64,000 bases of DNA, from the NCBI GenBank assembly GCA_005656395.1, contig SRSI01000006.1, positions 1 to 64,000 of the forward strand. Direction: 5' to 3'. The position numbers and the translations under genes were made by a program. Below the pieces are notes generated by a model, which was not told the DNA's origin, did no database searches, and saw only the letters and a list, made by a program, of their open reading frames with translations. Below are positions 51,089 to 63,000 of the stretch, piece by piece; the first letter of the stretch is position 1, and each line of letters starts with the position of its first letter. This DNA comes from Strongyloides papillosus (taxonomy: Eukaryota > Nematoda > Chromadorea > Rhabditida > Strongyloididae).

Positions 51089-52403
51089 TCTCACACAATG
51101 ACATGAAATATATTTGCTTGTAAGACGAATAATTAATGTAACTTCAATAATAGATATCACAAGATATGTTGTTTTTTTAATAGAAATTATCAACTAAAAA
51201 TTTCTAATATTCTAAACGAATTTCAATGGTTCAATTACCGTCATTACTTGAAATGTTTTCAGTATTAGATGTTTTTAAAGATACTTAAGAAAACAATATT
51301 TTTCCGAAACTGGTACGATTCTATAAACTTTTAACGTATAAAAAGCATAAAATATACACCTTTTTAATATGTCTTATAACATCAAATGAATTAACACGAT
51401 TTATTTTACTATAATTTATTGTGTTTTACATGTGAAATATATATTTATATTGTATATATAGAAATTTTTATATAACTAACTTTTGTGGGATATTATAATA
51501 ATTCTTCTTTGTTTAATTCTACGGTAAAATTAAAATCCAAAAGATATTCATTTGATATAATTTCAATATTTAAAAATCTTAGAATATCTTATAATCTTGG
51601 AAAATTGTTCAAAAAATTCTCAAGACAATTTGAATTTAGACATGGATATATTAAATTGTATTTAATCTATTTTCTACGATTTTAGAAGAAAAAAACAATT
51701 TCTCACTGGTTTAAAATATTTATATCTTTTACTATGATTAAATAGAATTTGCTTATTTCATTTTAGTTTACTGTAATATTCAGGGTGATTTATATCATAT
51801 CCTTGAAGGTTAGTGATTGTATAAAAATTTACAATAATCTTAAAATGTTTATAGTGGTTTATTTTTTGTTTCCTTATGATCTCTTCGTTGTTGTACTTTT
51901 TTTTAAATTGCTTGCGTTATTATTTTTTCCATTATACATAAATATAAATTAAGACAGAATTACTGCACTAAAAAAAAGCAAAGTAAAATCCATAAATTTC
52001 ATCTTGTTTGAATCTATTCAGTAAATAACATTTATTCCTTAATGACATCGCCGTATTTTGCCGAACGACAAATATAAAATTAAACACATACTATTAGTTT
52101 AAAAATTACTGCCTTACGCACTTTTATGAAAATAAATCAAAATTTTACAACAGAAGTTAGACACTTAATTGAAAGGTAGGAAATAAAAAAAGTTTTTTAT
52201 TCATCATAAAACCACTATTAGGAATTAGTCAATGGCAAAATAAAGCATTGTATTTTTCATCTAAAGTTTTTTAAAAAAAAAACCATTTTAAAAAAAGGCA
52301 ACAATTATTATATCAAGCAATCAATAAACACAAATTTACACTTTACAAAAAGTCATATTTTTTATAGAATTCCAATTAATTAACATAATTATCTTCGAAT
52401 TTA
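51089..52403. other. Convergent intergenic region, no gene seen
   Basis: AT-rich sequence between the BLOC1S1 stop and the end of the G-gamma gene. An open frame at 51485-51685 is Phe/Leu/Lys-rich and looks like chance. Confidence 0.5.
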
Positions 52404-52976
52404 CTAAATAAGAGTGCAAAGGCCACCACTTTTTGGATTCCATGGATTTACACGATCTCCTCCAAATCCATTCATTAATACGTCATCAGTTTTATGTTCT
52501 TGCGTCCATCTAAAAAAAATTATAAAAGATATGATAAACTACCAAAGCGGATGATTATATTTAAAAAAAAATTTTTGTTCTAAACAAATCCTACTACAAT
52601 AATAAGTTATTGTATCATTTAAAAGTTTTCTCAAAGATGTTAAAAATAAATAGTTTTAGAACTTTAAACTAGACTAATAAAAATAAAAATCTGGAATATC
52701 AAATATCTAAATTTGAAATTTAAAAAGACCACAAATGTTCCTTAGGTGGTTTCAACTTAGTAAAACTTCAAATTCAATAGTTATAGAAAATATTATGTCT
52801 TTTTAATAGATTTCTAAGTAGTTACTTCAAATATAAATTTACTACTTAGTATATTTAAATATACAATAACCGTACTTCACAAGCTCTACTGCTGATCTTG
52901 AAATTGGAGTTCTAGGAAGATCTTTTTCTTTTCTTAATTGATCTATCATTCTCCTTCCATGTTCGACTGAATTCAT
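52404..52976 (-). CDS. Heterotrimeric G-protein gamma subunit
   Basis: Partner of G-beta that anchors the dimer to the membrane in receptor signalling. Two short exons, 52876..52976 and 52404..52509, join in phase (2+1) through GTACGG and TTTTTTTTAG sites to 68 residues, exactly the family size. The order is typical: a basic helix (HGRRMIDQLRKEKDLPRT), a second helix (SRSAVELVKWTQEHKTDDV), a loop (LMNGFGGDRV), the conserved NPW that contacts G-beta, and a C-terminal CaaX box, CTLI, for prenylation (Leu/Ile at the end favours geranylgeranyl). A TTTTATAG acceptor lies about 30 nt upstream of the ATG. Both exons are too short to be picked up as ORFs. Resembles nematode gpc genes; I cannot tell which one. 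Confidence 0.9.
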
Positions 52977-54733
52977 TTTGGTAAATATAAAATATCGCCC
53001 CTTTACCTATAAAATTAATTATGATTAAAATAGTTTAAAAAAGTAATTTTTCTATAATGTGAAATTAAATTGAAAAAATAAAAAAAATTCAATAATATTT
53101 ATGCCTAAAAAATACTTAATTTCTACACATAAATTGTTTCACAATAACATATATTGATCTATTGATTTAAAAAAGACAAAAATTTATATAATAAACTTAA
53201 TAAATTACATATACTCATGTTTAAAAAAACAGTGTAGTCAATATATAGGATGGAGTTTTACTGTGATTGATAGATTAAAATAACTAAAAAAATTATAATC
53301 AATTAAATAAATAAAATAAGAAAATTAATACTATAAAATGTTCGATAATACAAAATATTCTCTTTGTATATCGAGTATTCCTCATTTTATAATAAAATAT
53401 ATCTCGAAACAATATACACAATACTACACGGCATCCTGACTACTAAGACTAGGCTTTCTTATTGACTTCTCTTTATTTCTCCAACAAACTCAATAGGCCA
53501 AGTTGTAATATCTTTCATAATATCAAGGCCGCATTAGTGTATATCTTTTGTTTTAAAACAAAACATTATCTTTTTAAATTATAAATAAATAAAATGCAGT
53601 AAGGAATAAATAAGATGATAAGTATTAAAATAAATAAATAAAGGATTATTCAATAAATTTTTTTTATTAAATTAGATATTTAATTTAGTTAAATTTAAAA
53701 TGCTCTTATTTATTACCACATTTATAAGTACTTTTTTTTATACAATAAAAAAGAATTAACATTTTTGTGGCACTAACTAGACATGTACATACATATTAAA
53801 ATATCAAGATTGTGAACACTTAGTAAATTAAATCATACCTAAAAATAACATAGATTATAGAGAGAGAACAGAAAAATTGAAAGGACGCGTCAACAATTAG
53901 TGCTATATAGACTTTATGATATTGATGTAATGTTTCTTCAGTATAGCGCAAAGAACGATTTTTTTTTTTTGTGCATCTGTAATCTTTTAGTATGCACATA
54001 AATAACCATTAAAATTTTTCTACACTTCGCGCAATATATATTTACTCCTACTATTTTTAGCAATTGTTGCAGCCAATTTTTATGGCCGTTAATTATCTAA
54101 AATAGTCAATAAAGAGTCATCACAATTAGTTTTGAAAATTGTGCAAATTTATATGATTATATCATCAAAAACACTAAAAAGTGATAACAGAAAAAAGTTG
54201 TCAAGAAAAAAGTTATAAATTAATAATCTGACAACCAAAAAAATAGAAAGATATATATCATAATTCAAAACTACACAATAAATAAGCAACTTTGTCAAAC
54301 AAAACTAATTAATTTATTCACTTCAATATTTTATTTTCCAAATATTTTTATTCAAATATTTTCTATCATTATCGGAATATATATAAATATATATAATTGT
54401 ATATGTTTATATAATATTTTATTGTTGTGACGAAAAATTGGTATTATATAAGTAAGTTGGCACGATTACATAGTTAATTACTAAATTTACAGCTTTTTCT
54501 CTACATACGAAAAATAAACTTTCATCATATTTATGCGAATACGGGGTACATCTTTATTTTCTAATTAAATTTTATCTATGAAAAAAAAACTCCATATTTT
54601 GTAAGGCTTTATTATTTCTAAAAATAATACCTAACATCCTAAATAAGGTATTAATATTCTAAAGACACAATCAATCATCACAATTTAAAAGATTAGTCAA
54701 AATTGATTGAATTTCATATTGTAAAAAATTATC
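52977..54733. other. Divergent region between G-gamma and KSR genes
   Basis: About 1.75 kb, expected to hold both promoters. Mostly AT-rich; one stretch at about 53430-53540 is more complex (minus strand reads MKDITTWPIEFVGEIKRSQ then TAA) and may be a 5' UTR exon, a short upstream ORF or a regulatory island. Confidence 0.45.
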
Positions 54734-57700
54734 ATGTCGGCGCCTGTTTCAATAATCAATCAAAAAATTGACAACGACATGCCATGCACGACGAATTATT
54801 CTAAAGACCCTTCAGTCGTTAAGAATGCCAATATTTCCAGTGGAGACAACAACACAACACCAATAACTACAAAGTCTAAAACAAAAATTGCTTTTTCTTC
54901 CACTCTTTTAAATACGTTTTCTCAAAAAAGTATTCAACATAGTACTAATATTTCGTATGCAAAAGATACATGCAAAACTAAGAACGTTGATGAAAATTTA
55001 TTAACAATAGACAAGAATAATCGAGTTACGTTAAAAAATTATACACACAAAAGTGAATTGAATACAGATTTGACAATGACTAACAATAGTCCGAAAATTA
55101 CTAGTAATGAATTACACAAAGAGTATCAGTATATTTCTAAAAATGATAACTTTTTAAGAAACACTAAAAGTCTACATGCAATAGCAGAAGCAGTTGAATC
55201 GACTAACCTCAATCCTGCTTCTTCATTAATTGTTAGTAATCCTGCAAAGACTCTACCTATTTCGAAATCAACAACTTTTCAATTTTTCACTCCATCACCT
55301 GATGTTATTCCTAATCGACCATCTCCGTTTACAAAATCAGAGACAAATATAAAAATACAGCAAAAGTCTTTCAATACGACACCTAATTCAATGGGTAAAT
55401 GTAAGTTTAGTAGTAAAATTTTAATAGTTTATTTTTTTTTAATTAAATCATTTTTCTTGTTATGCGTAAAAATTGTCTAGCATTTTGATGAGTATTTATA
55501 AAAACATAGAAAGATTATAGTTTGAAGAACGTTTTTTTTGTTGTACAGCAGCAAACAATAAATAAATTTGTATTTCTGGTAGTTTGTATTTGTAAATTAG
55601 TTTAAGAAAGTTGATTTTATGATAGTATGTTTACTCCTAGGCATCATAAGGCTTTAATTTACGAAATTTAATCTTCTTCACAAAGACAACAATAAGTTAT
55701 TGAGCTTAGGGAATAACTTTAAATTTTACAACTAGATATTAATACTTCACTCAATTTGTGAAGGGAGCTTATGAATTTTGACTGTTTTTAATAAGTTCTA
55801 CACTATATGTAGTAATATTTAACGGTAAATTAATTTTCTATTTTTGTGAAACTTTTTTTTAGTATTTGTCTTAAAGGGTATTCTTAATGTATTAAATTTC
55901 GTTATTAATTTTTGCCAAAAGATATTCATTCTATGGATAACTTTTTATTACAACTTTCGTCATTTACTAATAAGCTTTGGTATTGGAAAAAGTACGTCAA
56001 TAAATATTCTTCCTTAAAAATAATGTAAATGTTTTTGATAAGGTAGTGATAACAAAAACGTTAATATCTTTAAAGAAATCGGAATGTATTATGAAGTATT
56101 TTAAATAAATATTAAGAATATAAACTATTATTAGCTTAATCCTAACTTACATTATCATTTTTAAGTGATAATAATAAAGAATATCTCCTTTTAACTTTAA
56201 AAAGAATATCTACCAAAGAATTAACGTATTTAAAAGGCAATAGATGATTACTAAGAAAATCTTAGAACGATTTAAAAAGAAATGATATTTGGAGTTAAGT
56301 CGAATGAATTTTTTTTTTCAAATTTAAACAAATAGAACTTAATATTGTCTGAATGAAATAGAAGATTATTCTCTAAGAGTTATATAATTTTACAATAGAA
56401 AATAAAAAAAGCTTATATTGGTTAAATTAAATTTCATAAGCTATGGTCATTGTTTTTTAAGAAATTTAATTATATATAATTATTTATCATTACAAAATAT
56501 AGAAAAATTATTAATATAAAACTTACTAAACTCGAAAAATTATGTAGAATCATGATATTTACAAGCAAGGTTATCAAGCAAAATTTATGTGTGTGGTGTT
56601 AACAAATAGTTAAAAATTTGTTTATTTATCTATAAGAATTTCAAATTAAACTTGTTTTTGTCGTTTGATTTAAATTGAATACATTAATCAAAAGTAAAAA
56701 TACTTTTTATTGGCTTCTACAATACTTTTATGTAAAGGATATTTTGGTATAAGACTTCTAAAGATATTGCAAATCATATATTTTCTCAATTTTTTAGTGC
56801 TATCATATATGAGAACACCCTAAATTAAACACAAGCAAAAATTAATAATATATATAATGGGAAGCAATATATACAAAAATACTGGACTAAAATTAGAATT
56901 AAGCTAACCATATTTTAATACATTTTACTAGCAAATAAATAAACGCTGTATTTGTATAATACGGTTCTGAACATCAAAACCTGAAAGAATTTAAAATGAA
57001 GAATGATTAAGAAACAAACTACACACTAACGAGGCTTAACTCCAAAAGTATCTTTTCAATCAAATATCGAGATAATAGTGAATATAGTATTTTGAGTAAA
57101 AAATTTAAAAAATAAAAAGTACAAGGTCAGTGATTTCGTAGAGAATGGTTCCAAAGAAATTATTTTTAATAGAATAAATATAAATATGTTAGTGAGTAGA
57201 GTTATTCCGGTGAAGACTGTCAAATTATTTATTGAACTAAATTAAAAATTTTTATTTGTAATAATTAATTTCACTGTAGGTGTTTAGCTTTATTTTATAT
57301 ATCATAGCTTATCTTACATAACTTTTACTTTTGTAGTATAAGTCAAGTGCAATTTAATTTATAGGAGTTATAAAAATATATACTCAAATATAATTGTACT
57401 ATTGTAGATTTAATTTGAAGGAAGAAGAGATATCATTTTATTTCTACTACCTATAACTAAAATTTATTTTAAATCACTACATGATGTGATATCCGAACAA
57501 ATAGCTTATCTTTGTAACATTGAAACAATGTCTGCTATACCATATTCAAAAACATTTCACCAAAAATGATATTGATAGGATTTAAATGACCCCCTGATAA
57601 AGTACCCCTTCATTGTTAGCTTTTTTAATTTTTTAACTCTAAAAAAATAACCATGTTTTGTTGTGACTACGAACAATACAGTATATTAATAATAGTTAAC

Positions 57701-60035
57701 TATTTTATTTAAAAAAAATATTCTCATAATCTTAATTTATATTAAGAAATTTTAGAAAATTTTTTATAATTTTTTTCTATTGTAATAAAAATATCTAGTT
57801 GTTTAATAACGTAATAAATAAACATTAATAGTTCTATAAATATTTATACATAATTATCACAAAACACTTAATAAAATAATTATAAATTTCCTTTTTTCTG
57901 AATACTACTTTTAAAATAACTAATTGGGAAATGTATTTTTGATAATTAATTATAAATCTTTACTAAGCTGTACTTAAATCGTCAAATGCCTTATATTGCT
58001 ATCATTTTTGAAATATTGGGATAGTGCATATATCATTAAAAGTACAAGTTGCCAGAAATACTAAATTTATAGTTTGATTTTATTTTGTTTACCAAGAAAA
58101 AACGTAAAATGCGTTTTTTTCGGTATAAAAAGTTTGATGTATTTTAGTAATGAATTTCCGTGCTCCTCATTCAATTCCACATGTATGGGTCTCAAAACGT
58201 TACCCAACCATATGTAGCGATACATGTGAAGGATGTCAAAAAACACTAGGTTTTGTCAGTTCATGGGAAAAGTGTAAAAGCTGCAAGTGAGTTTCACTAT
58301 TTCTAAAGAAAAAATTTGACTTTACACACAACATTATTTTTAGAAAAAAAGCCCATACGGAATGTAAAAGAAGAATAGGAAATAATTGTGGATTAACTTT
58401 AGAAATTTTCAAAGCAGTATTTAAAGAGTTACATATAACTCAAGGACAGGTTAGTTAAAAAATAACTTTAGAAAGAATTTCTCATCTTAATGATATATTT
58501 TTTTACAGGAGAGATGGGATTCATACCGAACCTCAGGAGGTGAATCGTCATCTTCTACAAATTCTACAGCACCTTCAACTCCAGCACCCAATTTAATCAA
58601 TTCGGTTATTCCAAAACAATCAGGACAAGGAACGTCAAGTATTACTTTATCTAATATAACCTCTGAACATTTTACATTTCAAGATCCAACATCATTTTCT
58701 CAAACTTTTCCACGCTCGCAAACCACAGAGCCATCAATTTTGCCAACAAATCATCATGTGCCAAGTATTATTTTAACTGATACTAATATTTCGGGGGAAT
58801 CAACTAACAAAACGGGTCCATTAAAAAGTAGTTTATCAACAAATGAAATATCTAGTAAAGAGGATAAATTTTTGAATACCAATAACGCATCTAATTTGAT
58901 GAAAAAAGATATTCCTATTATAACAACAACTTCTGCTACTCTAACGAGTACAAATGATTCTGAAAAGACATTAAAAGGTGTGACATTTGAAGATATGTCG
59001 AGTTTGGAAGGTTTGAATTTTGGAGGAGATGAAAATAGTGATAGACAAGGAATTTACTATAGGTTGAGTTTTAAGACAGCTTCAATGAGAGAAAAAAATC
59101 AAAAAAAAGGGAAAAAGGTGTATGAAAATATACCCGAGGATGCGGAATCGAATATAAATTCTGACGCAATAGAAGTTCTTGAATTAATTGGTTATGGAAG
59201 ATTTGGTGAAGTACGTCGTGGACACTATTTTGGGGATGTATCAATAAAACTCCTTAATATGGACCATGTTCCAGAAGCAAAACAATATGAGACATTTCTT
59301 CTTGAAGCTGATTCATTTCTTAAAGTTAGACATGAAAATATTGTTCTTTTCTTAGGATATACATATGAGCAAGGTAATCTAGGCATAGTTATGTCAGATT
59401 GTAAAGGAAAAACACTATATCAATTAATTCATGAAAGTCTTCCTACCGAATGTTTAGAATTCTCGCAAATTATCAATTTTTCACTTCAAATTTGTCAAGG
59501 TATGACATATCTTCATACAAAGGGTATTCTTCATAAAGATCTAAGAACAAAAAATATATTTATCGAAAAAAATAATAGAATAGTAATAACAGATTTTGGA
59601 CTTTTTAATATGGCTCGTTTGCGTCACCCACCAAGAAAGAATGGTTTTTTTGTTTCGGAGAATTGGTTGTGTTATTTGGCTCCTGAACTCATAAGGGTAA
59701 TTACACCATCAGCAAAACCTATACGTTTCACTGAAAAGAGTGATGTTTATGCTTTTGGAACTTGCTGTTTTGAAATGTTTTTTGGTAGATTTCCATTTTC
59801 TGAATGTAATTGGGAGGTGAAAATGTTTTTTATTGGACAAGGTATGAAGGCTCCTTTTTGTGGTAATGAAGTAAGTCGAGAAATGAAAAATATTCTAATG
59901 AATTGCTGGAACTATAATCCTAGTAATCGACCTGCATTTGAAGATATTTTTGGTAATTTTGGTAAATTGCCTAAGAAAAAAATAATGAGAAGTCCTAGTT
60001 TTCCAATTCAAAGAAGTTATGAAAGTTTTTTCTAA
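54734..60035 (+). CDS. ksr: Kinase suppressor of Ras (KSR) scaffold/pseudokinase
   Basis: Scaffold that binds RAF, MEK and ERK and promotes Ras-MAPK signalling. Four exons, 54734..55400, 58148..58286, 58344..58449 and 58509..60035, are phase-consistent and give 812 residues; the first intron (2.75 kb) is by far the longest. Residues 1-220 are disordered and Ser/Thr/Asn-rich, with none of the SAM-like CA1 domain of other KSRs. A C1 domain follows at about 230-284 (His, then CEGC, CKSC, H-x2-C and final C). A Ser/Thr-rich linker leads to the kinase-like domain at about 526-800: GYGRFGEV, SIKLL with Lys551 where mammalian KSRs have Arg, LHKDLRTKN, ITDFGLF and SENWLCYLAPELIR, the last typical of KSR/RAF. 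The C1 exon could also start its own transcript: TTTTAG is followed by an ATG at 58150. Confidence 0.92.
55401..58147 (+). other. Long first intron of the KSR gene
   Basis: Begins GTAAGT and ends TTTTAG. AT-rich throughout, with no recognisable exon, repeat or RNA gene. Its size, against the 35-60 nt usual for the compact genes in this window, suggests regulatory content or an internal promoter for a shorter isoform. Confidence 0.6.
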
Positions 60036-63000
60036 AGAAGATAATAATAATACATAAAAAAAAATATATGTATATATAATTTTTTTTAAAATTTCTATTT
60101 TAAAAAGAATATTCCATGTTCTTTTATTTTAAGGGTATATAAAATATCGTCTTTATTTATTTCTATTAAAATAAAAACATTTCCTTTAAATTGTGTTGAT
60201 TGGATACAGTATGATAAATTTTAACAAAAACATCTACAAAATTAACATTGTTTAACATTTATCAATCAAAAATTGTCAAAGAATGCCTTAGAATTTTACA
60301 TTAATACAAAACAATTTACACTGGTATTTAGTGCTGTAGACAAAGCAGATCAATTTGAAATTTAATAACAAAAAAAGTACTGTTTATCATCATTTTAACA
60401 CCTTACTACATTAAGAAGGTGTTTAAGGGTGTCGGTAAAGATAAAAGAAATAGAATATTATTATAAATATTGTAAAAAGAGTGAATGATTGATAAGATGG
60501 ACGGCAATTGTTTTGTACAAATTAGAGTCTATTAATCAAAATTGGCTAAATATTTAAAAATTTTCTTTTAATAGATAATGTAAAAGAAAATTCAATAGCT
60601 ATGACTGTGGTAAAGAGTACTATATAATTAATGATCTTCAATATGGATAGAGGAATAATAAGTAATTAGAAAATAATATAATAAGATCAGATAAATATAT
60701 AAGCAGAATCTATTGTTACCTTATATCCAAAAATCTTTTTGTATTATTTTTGTGAACAAGTTCTTTATAGAATTTTCTATTTTATAGGAACTATGGTATA
60801 AATGCCAGAAAAGAAAACATAAATGTTGATTGTTATCTTAAAGAGATATATTAATTATATTACTAATAAGAAAATGATATGATGAACAGATGAGAGATTG
60901 GATGACACTAGAAAGGAAGTTAAGATTGCCGAAAGGCTTTATTTGGATGATATTTACGATTCCTATGGATAAGAATTGGGATTATATTATTTAATGGAAG
61001 CATGATACCGCAAAAGATATATGTTCACATATTATTTATCAAAATAATGTCATCTGATTTATTAATTTTTTTTGTTTATATTTTTGAAAATTTCTATTTA
61101 AGTCAAAAGTTTATTTTATACTATTTATTTTATTTTTTTTCCTCTTTTTTTGAACAATAGTGTTTGTTTCACTGTTACTCAACATAAAAAGAGGTAGAGT
61201 TGAGGGTTTACACTACACACATACACACCCAATTCAAATGCTTAGGCACTCTTGACTATTTCTCCTGTAATTGATGAAGGTCTAACATGAGGAATCTTTG
61301 TAAACCACTCCGACAAAGATTGCCGACGTCAAGACAAGATTGAACGGGATTCCATAGTATGGTATATTTGCACTTTTTCACTCTAAAACTAATATTTTTA
61401 AAATTTTATTTTATTTACCCTCTTGAAGAATGTTTAGCAATGTTCGTTTTAATTTATTACAGCATTTGTTTTTTAATTTCCCAATAATTATTTTTTTATA
61501 ATAAATTCTAAAAAAATGTTTTGTTATTTTTACACACATAAATTATTTTTATTAAAAAATTTTTTTGTTAAATATATTTCTTTGTTAATAATTAAGTATT
61601 GCAACTTTACTACCACTTTTAAAAATGACTTATAATCATTTCCCTACACATGTTTATATGATTAATTATTTTTATAATTTATAATATTTATTGGTATTGG
61701 TAGATTAATTAATAAATAAATAACTACTAAATAAATTTAATTTCCTACGTTTATAAATGTATTTTTAGCATATATAAAACTTTGGTTCATATTAATTTGA
61801 TAAATGTGGTCCTTTATTGTCTCATAATAATCATCTTTTACTTTTATTAAATTCTTTCACCTTTCTATTTCTAAAATATCAGTATTCTCAAAATACATAA
61901 ATTTATTCAGAAAGTAGAATCTAAATATAATAAATAATTTTTGGCACGAGTCTTGTCAACTGTCATATGTGTGTAATGGTAGGCCAATGAACATATGATA
62001 ATTGGGGCTGGAGTTTAACAAAATACTGAAATTACAGTGTCTATTGAATGTTACATTTTTCATTCTCAACTAAACGTATATAAAATACAATTTAACATAC
62101 AATATCCTTCAAAAGAATATTGCTTTTTCCATTTTCTTACTTTTTGTTAAATTCGAATATTGACATTTGTGGGAAATTTCTATATTAAAGTAATGGCTAT
62201 TTCTTTAAACTGATTTTTTCTCTATCAAATATAATTTAATTAATTGTTTCTCTTTTCTAGTGTATACTTTCTTAATTAATTTTTTTAAAACAAAACATAG
62301 TTCTTCTTTTAATATATAAGTTATTTTTTAAAGCATTTTAAATAATAATTTCATTTATATATAAAATACTTTTGTTTAATTATTAATTGAATCAAGATAA
62401 GGTTAATTATATTTATTTATCTTTCTTTAGTATATAAAGATAATAATACATAAATAATAAGTTATAACTTTTAAATCTAATTAAGATTACATAAACATAA
62501 AGATATTATTTATGATTCGTCACTTCTTTAGAGATAACCTTTATTTATTTCATTTTTCTATTTTCTCATTAATTTTGATATCATTGACAAAATTATAAAC
62601 AAGCTATTTTAGTTGAAATTTTAATCATTCAATAAATTTTATGCCAAAAAAATTATTCAATTCTAGTTTAATTATATATAAAATTAAATTTTTTCACATA
62701 TTAATCAACTCTTTCCTGTATAATAGAATACACCCAATAAACACATTTTTTACCTCCGCATACATACCAATATATATTTTATGTATTTCCAAAAATGCAA
62801 CATTTAGTATACCATGATAAATCTATACAACTACTTTCCTTGAACATTATTCAATATTTACACATCACCTGAAATGATCCATCATCAAAATTAGAAAAAA
62901 AATTAACTCCTCCTTTTAAAGATATGGAAAATATAACTATTTATGTACTTTTAGAAGACCTTTATGGTTCTATTATTCTTTAGATATTTTATATAATATT

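Noticed and set aside
51485..51685. 66-codon open frame
   Set aside because: Composition-driven Phe/Leu/Lys content, no start context or homology that I recognise.
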